Shown here: one piece after another, positions 38,939-49,422 of the stretch
Layout of the letters: each line of letters starts with the position of its first letter
Position numbering within the stretch: position 1 is the first letter of the stretch
Origin: Clostridia bacterium
GTDB lineage: Bacteria; Bacillota; Clostridia; TANB77; CAG-508
Direction: 5' to 3'
Length of the DNA: 52,997 bases
NCBI GenBank assembly: GCA_017404025.1
Contig: JAFRDD010000151.1
Coordinates: 1-52,997 of the forward strand
Program-made: the position numbers and the translations under genes
Notes under the pieces: generated by a model
The model's database searches: none
Seen by the model: the letters and a program-made list of their open reading frames with translations, nothing else
What the model was told of the DNA's origin: nothing

Positions 38939-39883
38939 TCACATAAAATTCACAATTCTTTTTATTATATCATTACTTGTTATTTCAAAGTGTTCCATCA
39001 GTTCTTCTGCTTTACCTGATTTTCCAAATGCATCCTTTACCCCTAATCTTATTAATTTACATGGATAATTATCTGTTAATATTTCAGATATTGCAGAACC
39101 TAATCCACCAATAACATTATGATCTTCAACAGAAATTAGTTTTTTTGTTTCTTTTGCACACTTTATAATCATATCTTTATCAATTGGTTTTATTGTATGA
39201 ATATCAATTACTCTTACATCTATTCCTTGTTTTTTTAGTTCTTCTTGAGCTTTTAGTGCTTCTGCAACTGTAACTCCTGTTGCAAATACAGTTGCATCAG
39301 TTCCTTCTCCTATTTGTATTCCTTTTCCAATTTCAAAATTTTGATTTGCATTATAAATAATAGGTGTAGCCAAACGAGCTAGTCTTAAATATACTGGCCC
39401 ATCTATTTTAGTTATTTCTTCTACTGCCCATTTTGTTTGAGCATCATCAGATACACTTATAACAGTCATATTAGGAAGAGTTCTCATTAAAGATATATCT
39501 TCTATCATTTGATGTGTTGCACCATCTTCTCCAACTGTAATTCCACAATGTGTTGCACATATTTTTACATTAAGTTTTGGATAACATACACTATTTCTAA
39601 TTTGGTCATAACTTCTTCCTGCAGCAAATACTGCAAATGTACTTGCGAAAGGAATTTTTTTACAAGTTGAAAGACCTGCAGCTGTTCCTATCATATCTGC
39701 TTCTGCAATTCCTATATCAAAAAATCTATCTGGAAATTCTTTTGCAAACATATTTGTTTTAGTTGCTCCTGCCAAATCTGCATCAAGTACAACAACATTT
39801 TTATTTTTTCTTCCTAATTCAACTAATGCTTCTCCATAACTTTCACGAGTTGCTTTTTTTTCTTCTTTCATTTTATTTAGCAC
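38939..39883 (-). CDS. Transketolase, C-terminal subunit
   Basis: The 314-residue pyrimidine-binding and C-terminal domains of a split transketolase. It has YGEALVELGRKNKNVVVLDADLAG, FAVFAAGRSYDQIRNSVCYP, GEDGATHQMIEDISLMRTLPNM and a C-terminal domain with DIHTIKPID and EDHNVIGGLGSA. It overlaps the N-terminal subunit by 11 bases and both are needed for a thiamine diphosphate enzyme of the pentose phosphate pathway. Confidence 0.95.
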   Translation of the reverse strand: MLNKMKEEKKATRESYGEALVELGRKNKNVVVLDADLAGATKTNMFAKEFPDRFFDIGIAEADMIGTAAGLSTCKKIPFASTFAVFAAGRSYDQIRNSVCYPKLNVKICATHCGITVGEDGATHQMIEDISLMRTLPNMTVISVSDDAQTKWAVEEITKIDGPVYLRLARLATPIIYNANQNFEIGKGIQIGEGTDATVFATGVTVAEALKAQEELKKQGIDVRVIDIHTIKPIDKDMIIKCAKETKKLISVEDHNVIGGLGSAISEILTDNYPCKLIRLGVKDAFGKSGKAEELMEHFEITSNDIIKRIVNFM

Positions 39884-40700
39884 CTCCTAATTCTTCTATT
39901 GCTGTTTTATATTGTTCTTCATTTGGTGCTTTGCCATGCCATCCTACTTGATTTTCCATATATGAAATTCCTTTTCCTTTAATAGTTTTTGCTATTATAC
40001 ATGTTGGCTTTCCTTTTACATTTTTTGCAACATCAAATGCATCTATAATTTCTTGAATATTATGTCCATCTATATTTATTATTTGAAAGCCAAAACTTTT
40101 AAATTTTTCATCTATTGGGTATGAACTCATTACTTCTTCTATTGTACCATCAATTTGAAGATTATTATTATCTACAATTACACATAAATTGTCTAATTTA
40201 TATTTTGAAGATGTCATTGCTGCTTCCCATATTTGACCTTCTTCAATTTCTCCATCTCCTAAAATACAATAAACTCTATAATTCTTATTATCCATCTTTC
40301 CTGCAATCGCCATACCATTTGCAACAGATAATCCTTGTCCTAGAGAACCAGATGTCATATCTACTCCAGGTACTTTATTCATATCTGGATGGCCTTGCAA
40401 ATTACTATTTATATTTCTAAATGTTTTTAATTTTTCTACATCAAAATAGCCCCTATTCGCAAGGCAACTATATAAAGCTGGCGAACAGTGTCCTTTAGAT
40501 AAAACTAATCTATCTCTATCTTCCCATTTTGGATTATTTTCATCTATATTTAATTCTTTAAAATATAGTACTGTCATTATATCTGCAATTGATAGTGACC
40601 CTCCTGGATGACCTGAACAATTAGAATATACTGCTTCGATGATTCCCTTTCTTACCTGAATTGCCTTTTTTTCTAGCTCTTTTATATCTGTTATTTTCAA
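39873..40700 (-). CDS. Transketolase, N-terminal subunit
   Basis: The 275-residue thiamine-diphosphate-binding half has GHPGGSLSIADIMTVLYF, SKGHCSPALYSCLANRGY, GSLGQGLSVANGMAIAGK and GDGEIEEGQIWEAAMTSSKYKLDNL. I choose a TTG start at 40698-40700, ten bases after GAAAGGTG, giving the usual length; an ATG at 40778 would put 26 extra residues inside ftsH. The following subunit overlaps. Confidence 0.92.
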   Translation of the reverse strand: MKITDIKELEKKAIQVRKGIIEAVYSNCSGHPGGSLSIADIMTVLYFKELNIDENNPKWEDRDRLVLSKGHCSPALYSCLANRGYFDVEKLKTFRNINSNLQGHPDMNKVPGVDMTSGSLGQGLSVANGMAIAGKMDNKNYRVYCILGDGEIEEGQIWEAAMTSSKYKLDNLCVIVDNNNLQIDGTIEEVMSSYPIDEKFKSFGFQIINIDGHNIQEIIDAFDVAKNVKGKPTCIIAKTIKGKGISYMENQVGWHGKAPNEEQYKTAIEELGGAK

Positions 40701-40743
40701 TATTATCTCACACCTTTCTTTCGATAATAGTGACTTATTTTTC

Positions 40744-42519
40744 CTAATCTTCAAACATTTCATTAAATTGTGCTTCATTAATTTTTTCTTGCTTAATTAA
40801 TGTTTCAGCAATTAAATCTAATTTATCTCTGTGTTCTATTAATAAATTCATAGCATTTCTATATGCTTCATCTATTAACATTTTCACTTCAGCTCCAATT
40901 TTATCTCCTATATTTTCTCCAAACATCTGAATCTCATATGGTTCTTTTCCTTGAAAATCAATTGGTCCTAGGTCATCACTCATACCATATTTTGTAACCA
41001 TATCTCTTGCAATACCTGTTGCAACTTCAATATCATTACTTGCACCAGTTGAAATATCATCTAAAACTAATTTTTCTGCAGCTCTTCCTCCTAGCAATGC
41101 AACAAGTTTTTCTTTCATTTCTGTTTTTGAAATATAATATTTGTCATCATCTGATTTATACATTGTGTATCCACCTGCTACACCTCTTGGTATTATTGAA
41201 ATTTCTTTTACATTTGTTTGTGTTGGCAAATATCTACTTACTACTGCATGACCTGCTTCATGGAATGCTGTTAATCTCTTATCTTTATCTGAATATTTTC
41301 TTGTTTTCTTTTCTAGTCCAACTGTAACTTTCTTTATAGCTTCTTCTATATCTATTTCTTCTATATCATCATGCTTATTCTTTGTTGCAATAATTGCTGC
41401 TTCATTTAAAATATTTGCAAGTTCTGCTCCTGTAAATCCTGCTGTATCTTCAGCTATACTTTCTAAATTAACATCTTCTGATATTTTTTTATCTTTACTA
41501 TGAATTTTTAAAATTTCAAGTCTTCCTTTCAAATCAGGTGCTGGAACAGTAATTTGTCTATCAAATCTTCCTGGTCTTAATAATGCTCCATCTAGCATTT
41601 CTGGTCTATTAGTTGCAGCTAGTACTATTATAGTTTCTTCAGAGCTAAATCCATCCATTTCAACTAATAATTGATTTAATGTTTGGTTATTTTCTGTTTC
41701 TGCTCCACTATTTGAAGTTCTTCTTGAACCTATTGCATCTATTTCATCTATAAATACAATACATGGTGCCATTTTTCTTGCTTTTTCAAATAACTTTCTA
41801 ACTCTTGATGCTCCAAGTCCTGCAAACATTTCAATAAATTCTGAACCACTCATTGATATAAAAGGAACATCTGCTTCTCCCGCAATTGCCTTAGCTATTA
41901 AAGTTTTTCCTGTTCCTGGCTTTCCATACAAAAGAACTCCTTTTGGAATTTTAGCTCCCATCCTTGTAAATTTTTCTGGTCTTTTTAAGAAATCTACAAT
42001 TTCTATTAATTCTTCTTTTTCTTCATCTAAACCTGCAACATCATCAAATTTAATTTTTGTTTTTCTTTCTGTTTCATCATATACTTTACCTTTTTCACCT
42101 AGTCCTTGCATTTTATAAATCATAACAAATAATGCTATCATTATTAATGTTGGTAAAAATGAAACTAACCCAGAGCCAATTTGTGCTATTGGACTTTTAG
42201 GCTTTTGTATTAATTCAATTTCATTTCCTTCAGCAACTTTTGATTGTACTAATTCTATAAAAGCCTCTGTATTAGGAACTATTGATTTCTTTTCTTCTTC
42301 TTCATTTTTTACTTTTACTTTTACATTGGTACTTCCTACTGTCATTTCTATTTTTTCAATATTTCCATATGACATTTCTTTTATTAAATCAGTATATGCT
42401 AGTGTTTTATCATCATTATTATTATTTTTTATTATAAAGAATATTGCAATTCCTATTCCTATTAGTAATACTATTGATATTACAGTTATCATTATTTGTT
42501 TTTTATTATCTTTATTCAT
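40744..42519 (-). CDS. ftsH: ATP-dependent zinc metalloprotease FtsH
   Basis: The membrane AAA protease degrades misassembled membrane proteins and some regulators. The 591 residues have two membrane helices (about 10-28, 112-132), the AAA domain with [19 protein letters not shown] and [18 protein letters not shown], the SRH with PGRFDRQI, and the zinc site in [14 protein letters not shown]. It overlaps the upstream DUF1189-like gene by 4 bases. Confidence 0.97.
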   Translation of the reverse strand: MNKDNKKQIMITVISIVLLIGIGIAIFFIIKNNNNDDKTLAYTDLIKEMSYGNIEKIEMTVGSTNVKVKVKNEEEEKKSIVPNTEAFIELVQSKVAEGNEIELIQKPKSPIAQIGSGLVSFLPTLIMIALFVMIYKMQGLGEKGKVYDETERKTKIKFDDVAGLDEEKEELIEIVDFLKRPEKFTRMGAKIPKGVLLYGKPGTGKTLIAKAIAGEADVPFISMSGSEFIEMFAGLGASRVRKLFEKARKMAPCIVFIDEIDAIGSRRTSNSGAETENNQTLNQLLVEMDGFSSEETIIVLAATNRPEMLDGALLRPGRFDRQITVPAPDLKGRLEILKIHSKDKKISEDVNLESIAEDTAGFTGAELANILNEAAIIATKNKHDDIEEIDIEEAIKKVTVGLEKKTRKYSDKDKRLTAFHEAGHAVVSRYLPTQTNVKEISIIPRGVAGGYTMYKSDDDKYYISKTEMKEKLVALLGGRAAEKLVLDDISTGASNDIEVATGIARDMVTKYGMSDDLGPIDFQGKEPYEIQMFGENIGDKIGAEVKMLIDEAYRNAMNLLIEHRDKLDLIAETLIKQEKINEAQFNEMFED

Positions 42520-43166
42520 TTTTCTTTCCTTTCTTCTTTAATTTCTTTTTGGACTTCCTCTATTTTATTTAATTCTTCCTTTTTCTTTATGAATTCTGAC
42601 TTTATTATAAAAATTGCAGAAATTAAGTACACACAAGATATTGCAATATAAGCAAGTGAAAAATATGGACTTTCAAATTCTGTATATAAATTTGTTATTG
42701 TATATATAAGTTCTAGAATTGCGGATAAAGTTATAGAATATATTGCCATATTAAAAATTGCAACATATTTCATTTTTATTTTCAATATTATTGCAGTCAA
42801 ATATCCAAATGCACTTAATACAATTACAAAAAATATTGTTGCTATGAAAAATATAGTATAACTACTCATAAAACTTATTATAAAAAATCCTGCATATAAT
42901 GGTAGTTTATCAGTATTATTTATATATTCAAGTATAATTTGTCTCTGTTCTTCTTCAATTTCACTTTGCATTAATATATCATCTAGATTTTGAATTTTAA
43001 ACATTAAGCTTATAGAGAAAATAATTGAAAATATCAAAATCAATCCTGTTAAATATGAAAATGCTTTCTTTGTCCCTTCGGCTGACATATTGGGATATTT
43101 TTCTATTTTCGTTATAGAATACCATATTCTTCTAAAAAAACCTTTTTTTATAACTTCTTGTTCCAT
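42516..43166 (-). CDS. DUF1189-like membrane protein
   Basis: The 216-residue membrane protein has the KAFSYLTGLILIFSII start and four to five helices (about 35-55, 84-104, 110-130, 133-158, 168-190), and a Lys/Glu-rich C-terminus. It matches DUF1189/YIP1-like proteins in pattern only. It starts on the stop codon of alr (TAATG) and overlaps ftsH by 4 bases, so the three are tightly co-translated. Confidence 0.75.
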   Translation of the reverse strand: MEQEVIKKGFFRRIWYSITKIEKYPNMSAEGTKKAFSYLTGLILIFSIIFSISLMFKIQNLDDILMQSEIEEEQRQIILEYINNTDKLPLYAGFFIISFMSSYTIFFIATIFFVIVLSAFGYLTAIILKIKMKYVAIFNMAIYSITLSAILELIYTITNLYTEFESPYFSLAYIAISCVYLISAIFIIKSEFIKKKEELNKIEEVQKEIKEERKEK

Positions 43167-44275
43167 TATTTATACTCCCTTCTTATGCAACTGTCGACAT
43201 ATTTTGGATTAATTTCAAAAATAGTCTCATCGCCTATATTTATGTTTTTGTTTGTTATATCAGCAATTACATGGTGAGTCCCTATTCTTCCTAAAACTTT
43301 GCAATTTTGATTATTTATTTTTACATTTATACTTTGACTTTTAAATGCATCTTTTATATCTCTTACTATATATCTCAATTTGTCAACATTTCTAAACATG
43401 TCTCTATTAGTGGTTATATTTATCCCATCAATATATCCTGTTTGAATTATTGCAACACTGGTTTCTCGTTTTGTTTTGTATGTATTTGAATAACCTATAT
43501 TATACCCAGCAGGTAGTTTTTTTATTTCTGCTACTTGAGATTTTAAATATCCAACCTTTTTTAATCCAAGTGTATTAGAAAATGCTAATCTTCCTGTAAA
43601 AATCGAACCTAGTCTTACTGCATCTAAATGCATATTAGGAAATTTTACAAATGCTGACGAATTACATACATGTAATATTCCAGTTTCTATGTTATTTTCT
43701 TTTAACTTTTCTATACATTCATTAAACCTTTTATATTGCAATTTGGTATATTCATCATCAAAATATGCTATTGAAAAATGTGTAAACGTTCCTTCTATAT
43801 TAATATTTTCTGCAGTTTTTGCTATTTGAATAAATTTATCTAATTCATTATATAAAAATCCATATCTTCCAAAACCTGTATCTATTTTTAGATGTACATT
43901 TATTTTCTTATTTAACTTTTTTCCAATTTCATTTACTGTTTTCAATGATTCTTCTGAACCTATTGTTAATATTATATCATTATTTATTAAGTTTTCTATA
44001 TCTTCTTTTATCGCAGTTGAAGATAACATTAATATTTTTTCTTTTATTCCAGCTTGTCTTAATTTTAATGTTTCTTCTACTGTTGAAACAGCAAAAAAAT
44101 CTATACCATTGTCTATCAAAAATTTTGTATACTGTATTAAGTCCATTCCATATCCATTTGATTTTACTACTGCTATTATTTTAGGAAATCGTTTTTCATT
44201 TGATTTTTGTATATAGCTTTTTATTGTATTAATATTATGTCTTAAATTTTCTTTTTCAATTACCAAAGTCTTCAT
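43166..44275 (-). CDS. alr: Alanine racemase
   Basis: This PLP enzyme makes D-alanine for peptidoglycan. The 369 residues have IIAVVKSNGYGMD (PLP-binding K38), the VHLKIDTGFGRYGF block, HVCNSSAFVKFPNMHLDAVRLGS and the C-terminal domain with the second catalytic Tyr in NIGYSNTYKT. The start follows AAAAGGAGTT. It follows the FemAB gene by 17 bases. Confidence 0.95.
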   Translation of the reverse strand: MKTLVIEKENLRHNINTIKSYIQKSNEKRFPKIIAVVKSNGYGMDLIQYTKFLIDNGIDFFAVSTVEETLKLRQAGIKEKILMLSSTAIKEDIENLINNDIILTIGSEESLKTVNEIGKKLNKKINVHLKIDTGFGRYGFLYNELDKFIQIAKTAENINIEGTFTHFSIAYFDDEYTKLQYKRFNECIEKLKENNIETGILHVCNSSAFVKFPNMHLDAVRLGSIFTGRLAFSNTLGLKKVGYLKSQVAEIKKLPAGYNIGYSNTYKTKRETSVAIIQTGYIDGINITTNRDMFRNVDKLRYIVRDIKDAFKSQSINVKINNQNCKVLGRIGTHHVIADITNKNINIGDETIFEINPKYVDSCIRREYK

Positions 44276-44292
44276 TTATAACTCCTTTTGAA

Positions 44293-45348
44293 TTATTTTT
44301 TTATTTTTCTTTTTATTTGTCTTAATGTTCTAAATGTTTTTTCAGAAAATTTATATAATTTATAAGTTATTGGTTTAAATGGTATATATATTTCTCCTAT
44401 AAATTCTGTAAATGTTGCTCCAAATCCTTGTTTGAATCTATATAATCCATATTGTGGGTGTGATTCATCTACAACCCCAGATACTCCTCTAAAGTCATAA
44501 ACATCATCATGTCTTGCTATTGCCATTTTTATCATTTCCCATTGTAACAAATAATTAGGCATTAAATTTCTATGACTATTGCTGCTCGCCCCATATAAAT
44601 ACCATGTTTTATTACCATAAAAAATTGGAATTACTCCAGAGATTGGCTTGTCTTCATAATATGCCATCAAAAGTTTCATATGATTTGGCGCTAATTCATC
44701 ATACATTTTTTCAAAATATTCTAATGATCTAATAATAAACCCGTCTCTAGAACCTGTTTCTACCATAATTTTGTGAAAATCTTTTAAATCTTCTCTAGTT
44801 CCTTCTTTTACTACTACACCTTTTTTTGTAGCTAAACGAATATTATATCTCCATTTTTGTTTAAAACCTGCCATTATTTCTTCTTCTGTTTTATCTTTTA
44901 TGTCTAGTCTAAATACATATCTTGGTTGTATTTCATCTTTAAAGTCTTTGGCATCATCTTTTATTTTATAACCTAAATTTGTTACTACATTTCTAAATGC
45001 TTCATCATTACTTTCTATATCTGGTTCTATTTTTAAAACAATTGCATTATATTTTTTCGCAAGTTCTTTTGCTCCATCTGTTAATTGTTTCATTACTTCT
45101 AAATTGTGAATGTCACATGTTGGTCCTCTTGATGAATACATTATGTTTCCAAATATAGGCATTTTACGAATCAACACACTTAATGCCCCTATTATTTTTC
45201 CTTGTTCGTCTTCTGCTAAAATCACTTCATTTTTCCAATTATTTTTTACTTTTGCCCACTCTGGTGATTGTTGAAAATTGCATCTTTCGTGTGACTCTAA
45301 GAATTTTTTATATTCCTCCATTGACTTTTCATCAGTTACAAATCTCAT
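44293..45348 (-). CDS. FemAB-type peptidoglycan bridge aminoacyltransferase
   Basis: The 351-residue protein has two GNAT-like domains and matches the lipid II aminoacyltransferase family (FemX/MurM): FQQSPEWAKVKNNWKNE, IMYSSRGPTCDIHN, YVFRLDIKDKTEEEIMAGFKQKWRYNIRLATKKGV and LYGASSNSHRNLMPNYLLQWEMI with YDFRGV. It adds an amino acid from charged tRNA to the cross-bridge. Being next to alr places two wall-synthesis genes together. The start follows AGGAGG. Confidence 0.92.
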   Translation of the reverse strand: MRFVTDEKSMEEYKKFLESHERCNFQQSPEWAKVKNNWKNEVILAEDEQGKIIGALSVLIRKMPIFGNIMYSSRGPTCDIHNLEVMKQLTDGAKELAKKYNAIVLKIEPDIESNDEAFRNVVTNLGYKIKDDAKDFKDEIQPRYVFRLDIKDKTEEEIMAGFKQKWRYNIRLATKKGVVVKEGTREDLKDFHKIMVETGSRDGFIIRSLEYFEKMYDELAPNHMKLLMAYYEDKPISGVIPIFYGNKTWYLYGASSNSHRNLMPNYLLQWEMIKMAIARHDDVYDFRGVSGVVDESHPQYGLYRFKQGFGATFTEFIGEIYIPFKPITYKLYKFSEKTFRTLRQIKRKIKK

Positions 45349-45592
45349 ATTTATTTTTTTCCTCCTAGCTTATTATTCCAATACTTTTTGTATTTTACAC
45401 CAATAAGCATAAATTTACAAGTTTTATTGATAAATTTATTTTTTTACAATTCTCTTCATTATATTAAACTCTTTCTCTCATAACAAGCATATTCTCATTT
45501 ACATTACTATCAAATATAATTCTAAATTCTTCTTTTACTTGCAACAATATAATCTTAAAATTTTCTTAAATTTTAAAAATTTTTCAAAAAAA
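45349..45592. other. Intergenic region, nothing recognised
   Basis: A 244-base AT-rich region upstream of the FemAB gene. A promoter for that gene must lie here but no clear hexamer pair stands out. With the following remnant it forms a 479-base gene-free stretch. Confidence 0.6.
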
Positions 45593-45619
45593 TAGAAGTA
45601 GCTATAATTGCTACTTCTA
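45593..45619 (-). terminator. Terminator after the degraded region
   Basis: TAGAAGTAGC / GCTACTTCTA with a 7-base loop, then a T run on the minus strand. It may serve the CobW gene through the gene remnant. Confidence 0.75.
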
Positions 45620-45827
45620 TATACGATTTTATATTTTTCTATTCTTCATTTCTTTCAATTGATTTATCTTTTCCAATTAATTCATTTTCTCTATATTCTT
45701 GCATATTCTCCCATTCTTACAATTAACGGTTCTTGCAAAGTTTCAGATCCCATTTGTAAATTAATATCAAATGCAGAAATAACACTTTGATATACAACAT
45801 TAATTCATAGAAAGTTCTCTATAATAT
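45620..45827 (-). pseudogene. Degraded gene remnant
   Basis: The minus strand encodes a protein-like segment (YQSVISAFDINLQMGSETL, EPLIVRMGEYARI) ending in a stop, and an overlapping frame continues MQEYRENELIGKDK and ends ERNEE before the terminator. The two look like pieces of one former gene broken by an indel. No CGG is in frame. The family is not recognised. Confidence 0.4.
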
Positions 45828-47027
45828 TTATATGGATAATTTATCAAGATCATTTATTATTCTATCTTTATCCATATCTTTTCCTATAAAGACAAGTTTT
45901 ATCATTCTGTCTCCAACATCTTCATCCCAGTCTTTTAATATTTCTGGATTATTTTGTATCATCATTTCTAGTTCATCTTTTGGTGCTGTTGCAAGCCAAT
46001 ATCCTGATTCAGAAACTTTATATTGTTTTCCTGCTTGTTCAAATAAATATGACATGTCATTATTATCTGCAAACCATACTAGTCCCTTACATCTAATAAC
46101 ACTTCTTGGAAATCCTTTAACATATTGTTCAAATTTTTTTACATCAAATGGTTTACGAGATGTATATACAAATGTTCCTATTCCATATTCTTCTGCTTCT
46201 CCTTCTTCATGATCATGATGATGATGGTGGTGATGTTCATGTTCATCTTCATCATGTTCATGGTGGTGTTCGTCATGATGTTCTTCTTTATGTTCTTTTT
46301 CAAATTCTTGTAGCCATCCAGCAGAATCTTCTATTTTAGCAAAATCAAAATTATTTGTTTCCATCATTTCTTTTACATCTACTTTAGCATAATTTGTTTC
46401 TATTATTTTTGCTTTTGGTTGAAGAGTTTTTATAACAGCTTTTACTTCATTTAGCTCTTCTTTTGTTACTTCATCAACTTTATTTAAAACTATTACATTA
46501 CAGAATTCTATTTGCTCTATTAAAAGATTTTCTATATCTTCTTCATCAATATCCTCTTTCACTAAATTTTTGCCACAACCAAATTCTGAAGCTAATCTTA
46601 AAGCATCAACTACTGTTACTATATTATCTAATCTGCATAATTTGGGTAATCCATATTGCTTAGATGATTCTGCAAGCATTGTAATTGTTTGCGCTATTGG
46701 TAATGGTTCACATATTCCACTAGCTTCAATTAATATATAATCAAATTTTTGCATTTTTATAATGTCAATTATTTGTTTCATTAAGTCTTCTTTTAATGTG
46801 CAACAAATACATCCATTTGAAAGTGGCACAACATTTCCTTTGTCTTCTTCTTGTATAAATCCACCTTCTGCTATTAATTTTGCATCAATGTTTATTTCTC
46901 CTATATCATTTACTATTACAGCTACTTTAAAGCCTTCTTGATTACTTAGTATATGGTTCATTAAAGTTGTTTTACCTGCTCCTAAATATCCTGTTAATAA
47001 TGTTATTGGTGTTTCTTTATAATTCAT
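45828..47027 (-). CDS. CobW/ZNG1-family GTP-binding metallochaperone with His-rich loop
   Basis: The 399-residue G3E GTPase has GYLGAGKTTLMNHIL (Walker A), the CxCC metal motif (C73, C75, C76 in NGCICCTLKED), ILIEASGICEP and NKVDEV (G4). A His/Asp/Glu-rich loop (about 250-285) likely binds zinc, and the CobW C-terminal domain follows. Such proteins move zinc to client enzymes under limitation. The start follows ACGGAGG. No Zur-type operator was recognised upstream. Confidence 0.9.
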   Translation of the reverse strand: MNYKETPITLLTGYLGAGKTTLMNHILSNQEGFKVAVIVNDIGEINIDAKLIAEGGFIQEEDKGNVVPLSNGCICCTLKEDLMKQIIDIIKMQKFDYILIEASGICEPLPIAQTITMLAESSKQYGLPKLCRLDNIVTVVDALRLASEFGCGKNLVKEDIDEEDIENLLIEQIEFCNVIVLNKVDEVTKEELNEVKAVIKTLQPKAKIIETNYAKVDVKEMMETNNFDFAKIEDSAGWLQEFEKEHKEEHHDEHHHEHDEDEHEHHHHHHHDHEEGEAEEYGIGTFVYTSRKPFDVKKFEQYVKGFPRSVIRCKGLVWFADNNDMSYLFEQAGKQYKVSESGYWLATAPKDELEMMIQNNPEILKDWDEDVGDRMIKLVFIGKDMDKDRIINDLDKLSI

Positions 47028-47121
47028 TGTTATTCCTCCGTTTTATATAATTTTACTCTGTCTATTATCTTAAATATTATAGCATTTGTCAAGGAAAACA
47101 TTAAAATGTTTCTTTAAAAAC

Positions 47122-47160
47122 AACAGACGGCCCACTTTTGCGAACCGTCTTTGTGCTGTT
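47122..47160 (-). terminator. Terminator of the 47218-47778 orphan
   Basis: AGACGG (47125-47130) and CCGTCT (47145-47150) form the stem with outer AACAG/CTGTT. On the minus strand T-rich sequence follows, about 60 bases after the orphan's stop. Confidence 0.6.
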
Positions 47161-47217
47161 ATGAAACCGATACTATCAGATCCGACCACAGCTGGTTTCA
47201 TTCAGAACTTTATAGGC

Positions 47218-47778
47218 TTACTCTTCAATTACGCGGTAGTTCTTTTCGATTTCCTCGCGAATCACGAAATTGAAGTCTATCGCAGTCACAACACCATTTT
47301 CTCTTGTTACCGAATAGAAAATGATTGCTGCATCCTTAGGAGCAGTGAGCCATTCCCCCCACAGCTGAGCACCAAAAAAGTTCTTAGTGTCATCATAGTC
47401 AAGGTGAATGAGCCCTTTTTCAAGTGCGAACTGCAGTGCGTCCGTCTCAGGATCTCCGTAAAACCAAGCCTCGAGAGGCTTAGGTTTCTGCTCGTAGAGA
47501 TTGTTCACAGCGTCGACTGCTATATGATTCTCAAGGAACCACTTACGTTCGTTCGGATAAGGATTGCCCTCACCGTCAACCTTGAAGAAATCCCCAGGTA
47601 CAGCCCTCTGGCCATTCTCAGAACCGGCATTAACTACCTCCGTTGAACGAAGATAAAAAATCCCGTTCTTAAAAGCAATCTTGCCTTCTGCTATCAGCTG
47701 AACTTCCATAGTGCTTCCTGCACCGAGTTCGTATGCTTTTACCTGTTTACCTACAAACTTCTGTAATTTCTTTGCCAT
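47218..47778 (-). CDS. Orphan cytoplasmic protein (GC-richer insert)
   Basis: The 186-residue protein has no signal peptide or membrane helix, a basic start (MAKKLQKFVGKQVKAYEL) and several short strand-rich segments (MEVQLIAEGKIAFKNGIFYL, KWFLENHIAVDAVNNLYEQK). It looks like one compact domain of a family I do not recognise. It is clearly richer in G and C than its neighbours and has its own promoter and AGGAGG site. None of its Arg codons is CGG. It belongs to the single-gene insert class. Confidence 0.7.
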   Translation of the reverse strand: MAKKLQKFVGKQVKAYELGAGSTMEVQLIAEGKIAFKNGIFYLRSTEVVNAGSENGQRAVPGDFFKVDGEGNPYPNERKWFLENHIAVDAVNNLYEQKPKPLEAWFYGDPETDALQFALEKGLIHLDYDDTKNFFGAQLWGEWLTAPKDAAIIFYSVTRENGVVTAIDFNFVIREEIEKNYRVIEE

Positions 47779-47849
47779 GCTAATTCCTCCTGTCTGAATT
47801 ATAAAGTTATGGCAGTTATGATTGCACCGAATTATGCATATCTATATAT

Positions 47850-47878
47850 ATTGTACCAAATTTATAGTCAAAAGTCAA
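47850..47878 (-). promoter_or_regulatory. Promoter of the 47218-47778 orphan
   Basis: Minus strand TTGACT (47873-47878), 17 bases, TACAAT (47850-47855). The leader to the start codon is about 70 bases. Confidence 0.75.
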
Positions 47879-48052
47879 AATTATGTGAATTGAACTTTTT
47901 CGTTTGTGCCTATTTTTATGCAAATAGCGAACAAAATCCTACGGAAATGTAAAAAAGTTCTTTATACTTTATTAGAATTTTTAATTATATATTTTTATCC
48001 ACAAAAAAGCGCGCAATACTCCTGTTGCGACTTTACATAACTTTTACTATTC

Positions 48053-49324
48053 CTATGCAACTAAACTTCTTATATTCTTCTGTTGATTTTTTATATGTCC
48101 TTTGGCTACCGTTAACATAACAATAAAGCTCAGATTTAACATTAACTCCATTTTATCTTGTCCTCTTATAAAATGATCATTAAACATATAATCTCTATCA
48201 AGCCTTCCGTTTAATCTTTCTACTTCTGTTCTCATTTTATATTTCTTTTTAAACTTTTTTCTATCCCTTGCTATCGGAGTAAATATCCTATAATCTGTTT
48301 CTAATGGTATTCTATATATTCTTTTTCCTGTGGAATATCTTGTATATCTTAATGCATTATTTTTCTTATCATATCCCAAATATTTCATCTTTTCATACTT
48401 CCCTAAGTCTACTATATAGAACACTTCTCCTTCTTCATTATATGCTATTGGTTGATTTTCTATTTCTCTGTATTTTTCATCTTTATCCCATCTGTGTGAT
48501 ATATCTACTATTGCATTTATATCATATTCTTCTTTTAAGATTTTGTTTCTTAAACCATTGCTGTATCCTGCATCTCCCATTAAGTTTTTCATTTTTTCTA
48601 ATTTATACTTTTCTTCTCCATTTGCCATTTCTTCTATCATATTATCTAACTCTGTTTGCTCTGAATTGTTGACTGGTGCTAATTTACTTTTTATTGGTAA
48701 TCCATATTTTGCATCACACATTATATGTGCTCTGAATCCGTAATGCCATTCTTTTTTCTTTGTTCCATCCTTCATCTCATATGTCTTACATGAAGTTGTT
48801 GCATCATGTTCTGCCCTGTTGTCATTGTTTCTATCTGTATAATATTGGTTCGCATATGTATCTAAAAATTTTCCATCTATTGCACAATCTTCTCCAAAAC
48901 CCTCTAAATTTTCATACATGAATTTTATCAATTGCTCTTTTACTTCTTCAATTTCTTTTTTGCATTTTTTTAATTTATTTAAAAATCCTGTAAACACTCT
49001 TGCTGGCGGTACTAAATGTTTTCTGTCTCCACAATACTTATATTTTCCCTCACTTAAGCCACATGCAATTCTTAATTATGAATTTCTTCCTAATTCTCTT
49101 CTAAATGATTCCACACTTCTATGTCCAAAAATTTTCATTGCATATATTAAATTTAACATTGTTCTTACTGGATAATCATTTTTTCCATTTTTCCTTTCGT
49201 TTTCAAGCTTTTTACAGATTTTTTCATCTTCTATATTTTCAAAAAATATTTTTAATCTCTCTAAATCTCCTAAATTTTCTATTTCCCTATAGTCAAATAT
49301 TGAAATTTGTGATATATTATTCAT
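48053..49324 (-). pseudogene. IS5/IS1182-type transposase interrupted by a stop codon
   Basis: Two same-frame open segments form a DDE transposase of about 423 residues. The start at 49324 has AAAGGAG upstream; a TAA (49076-49078) interrupts at residue 83 in FRRELGRNS-stop-LRIACGLSEG. The acidic triad is visible: D in EDCAIDGKFLD, D in LMGDAGYSN and E in TEVERLNGRLDRDY. Since the stop is in frame and the flanks align with a normal transposase, this is a point nonsense change. Not a CGG site. The element is probably inactive. Confidence 0.85.
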
Positions 49325-49394
49325 AGATTTTTCAACTCCTTTGTTTATGTTTTTTAGCAATTACATTATATCAAATGTATGTTGAAAAATCTAT

Positions 49395-49422
49395 AAAAAC
49401 ACTTGAAAAATCAAGTGTTTTT
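49395..49422. other. Hairpin upstream of the IS transposase
   Basis: Perfect 12-bp arms (49395-49406, 49411-49422) between the transposase start and the element's outer end. It could block read-through into the element. The surrounding 49325-49593 contains no gene. Confidence 0.6.

Noticed and set aside
40701..40778. Longer N-terminus for the transketolase N subunit
   Set aside because: It lies inside ftsH, lacks a ribosome binding site and exceeds the family length; a TTG with GAAAGGTG fits better.
46125..46339. Plus-strand open frames opposite the His-rich loop
   Set aside because: They are antisense images of the His-rich repeat.
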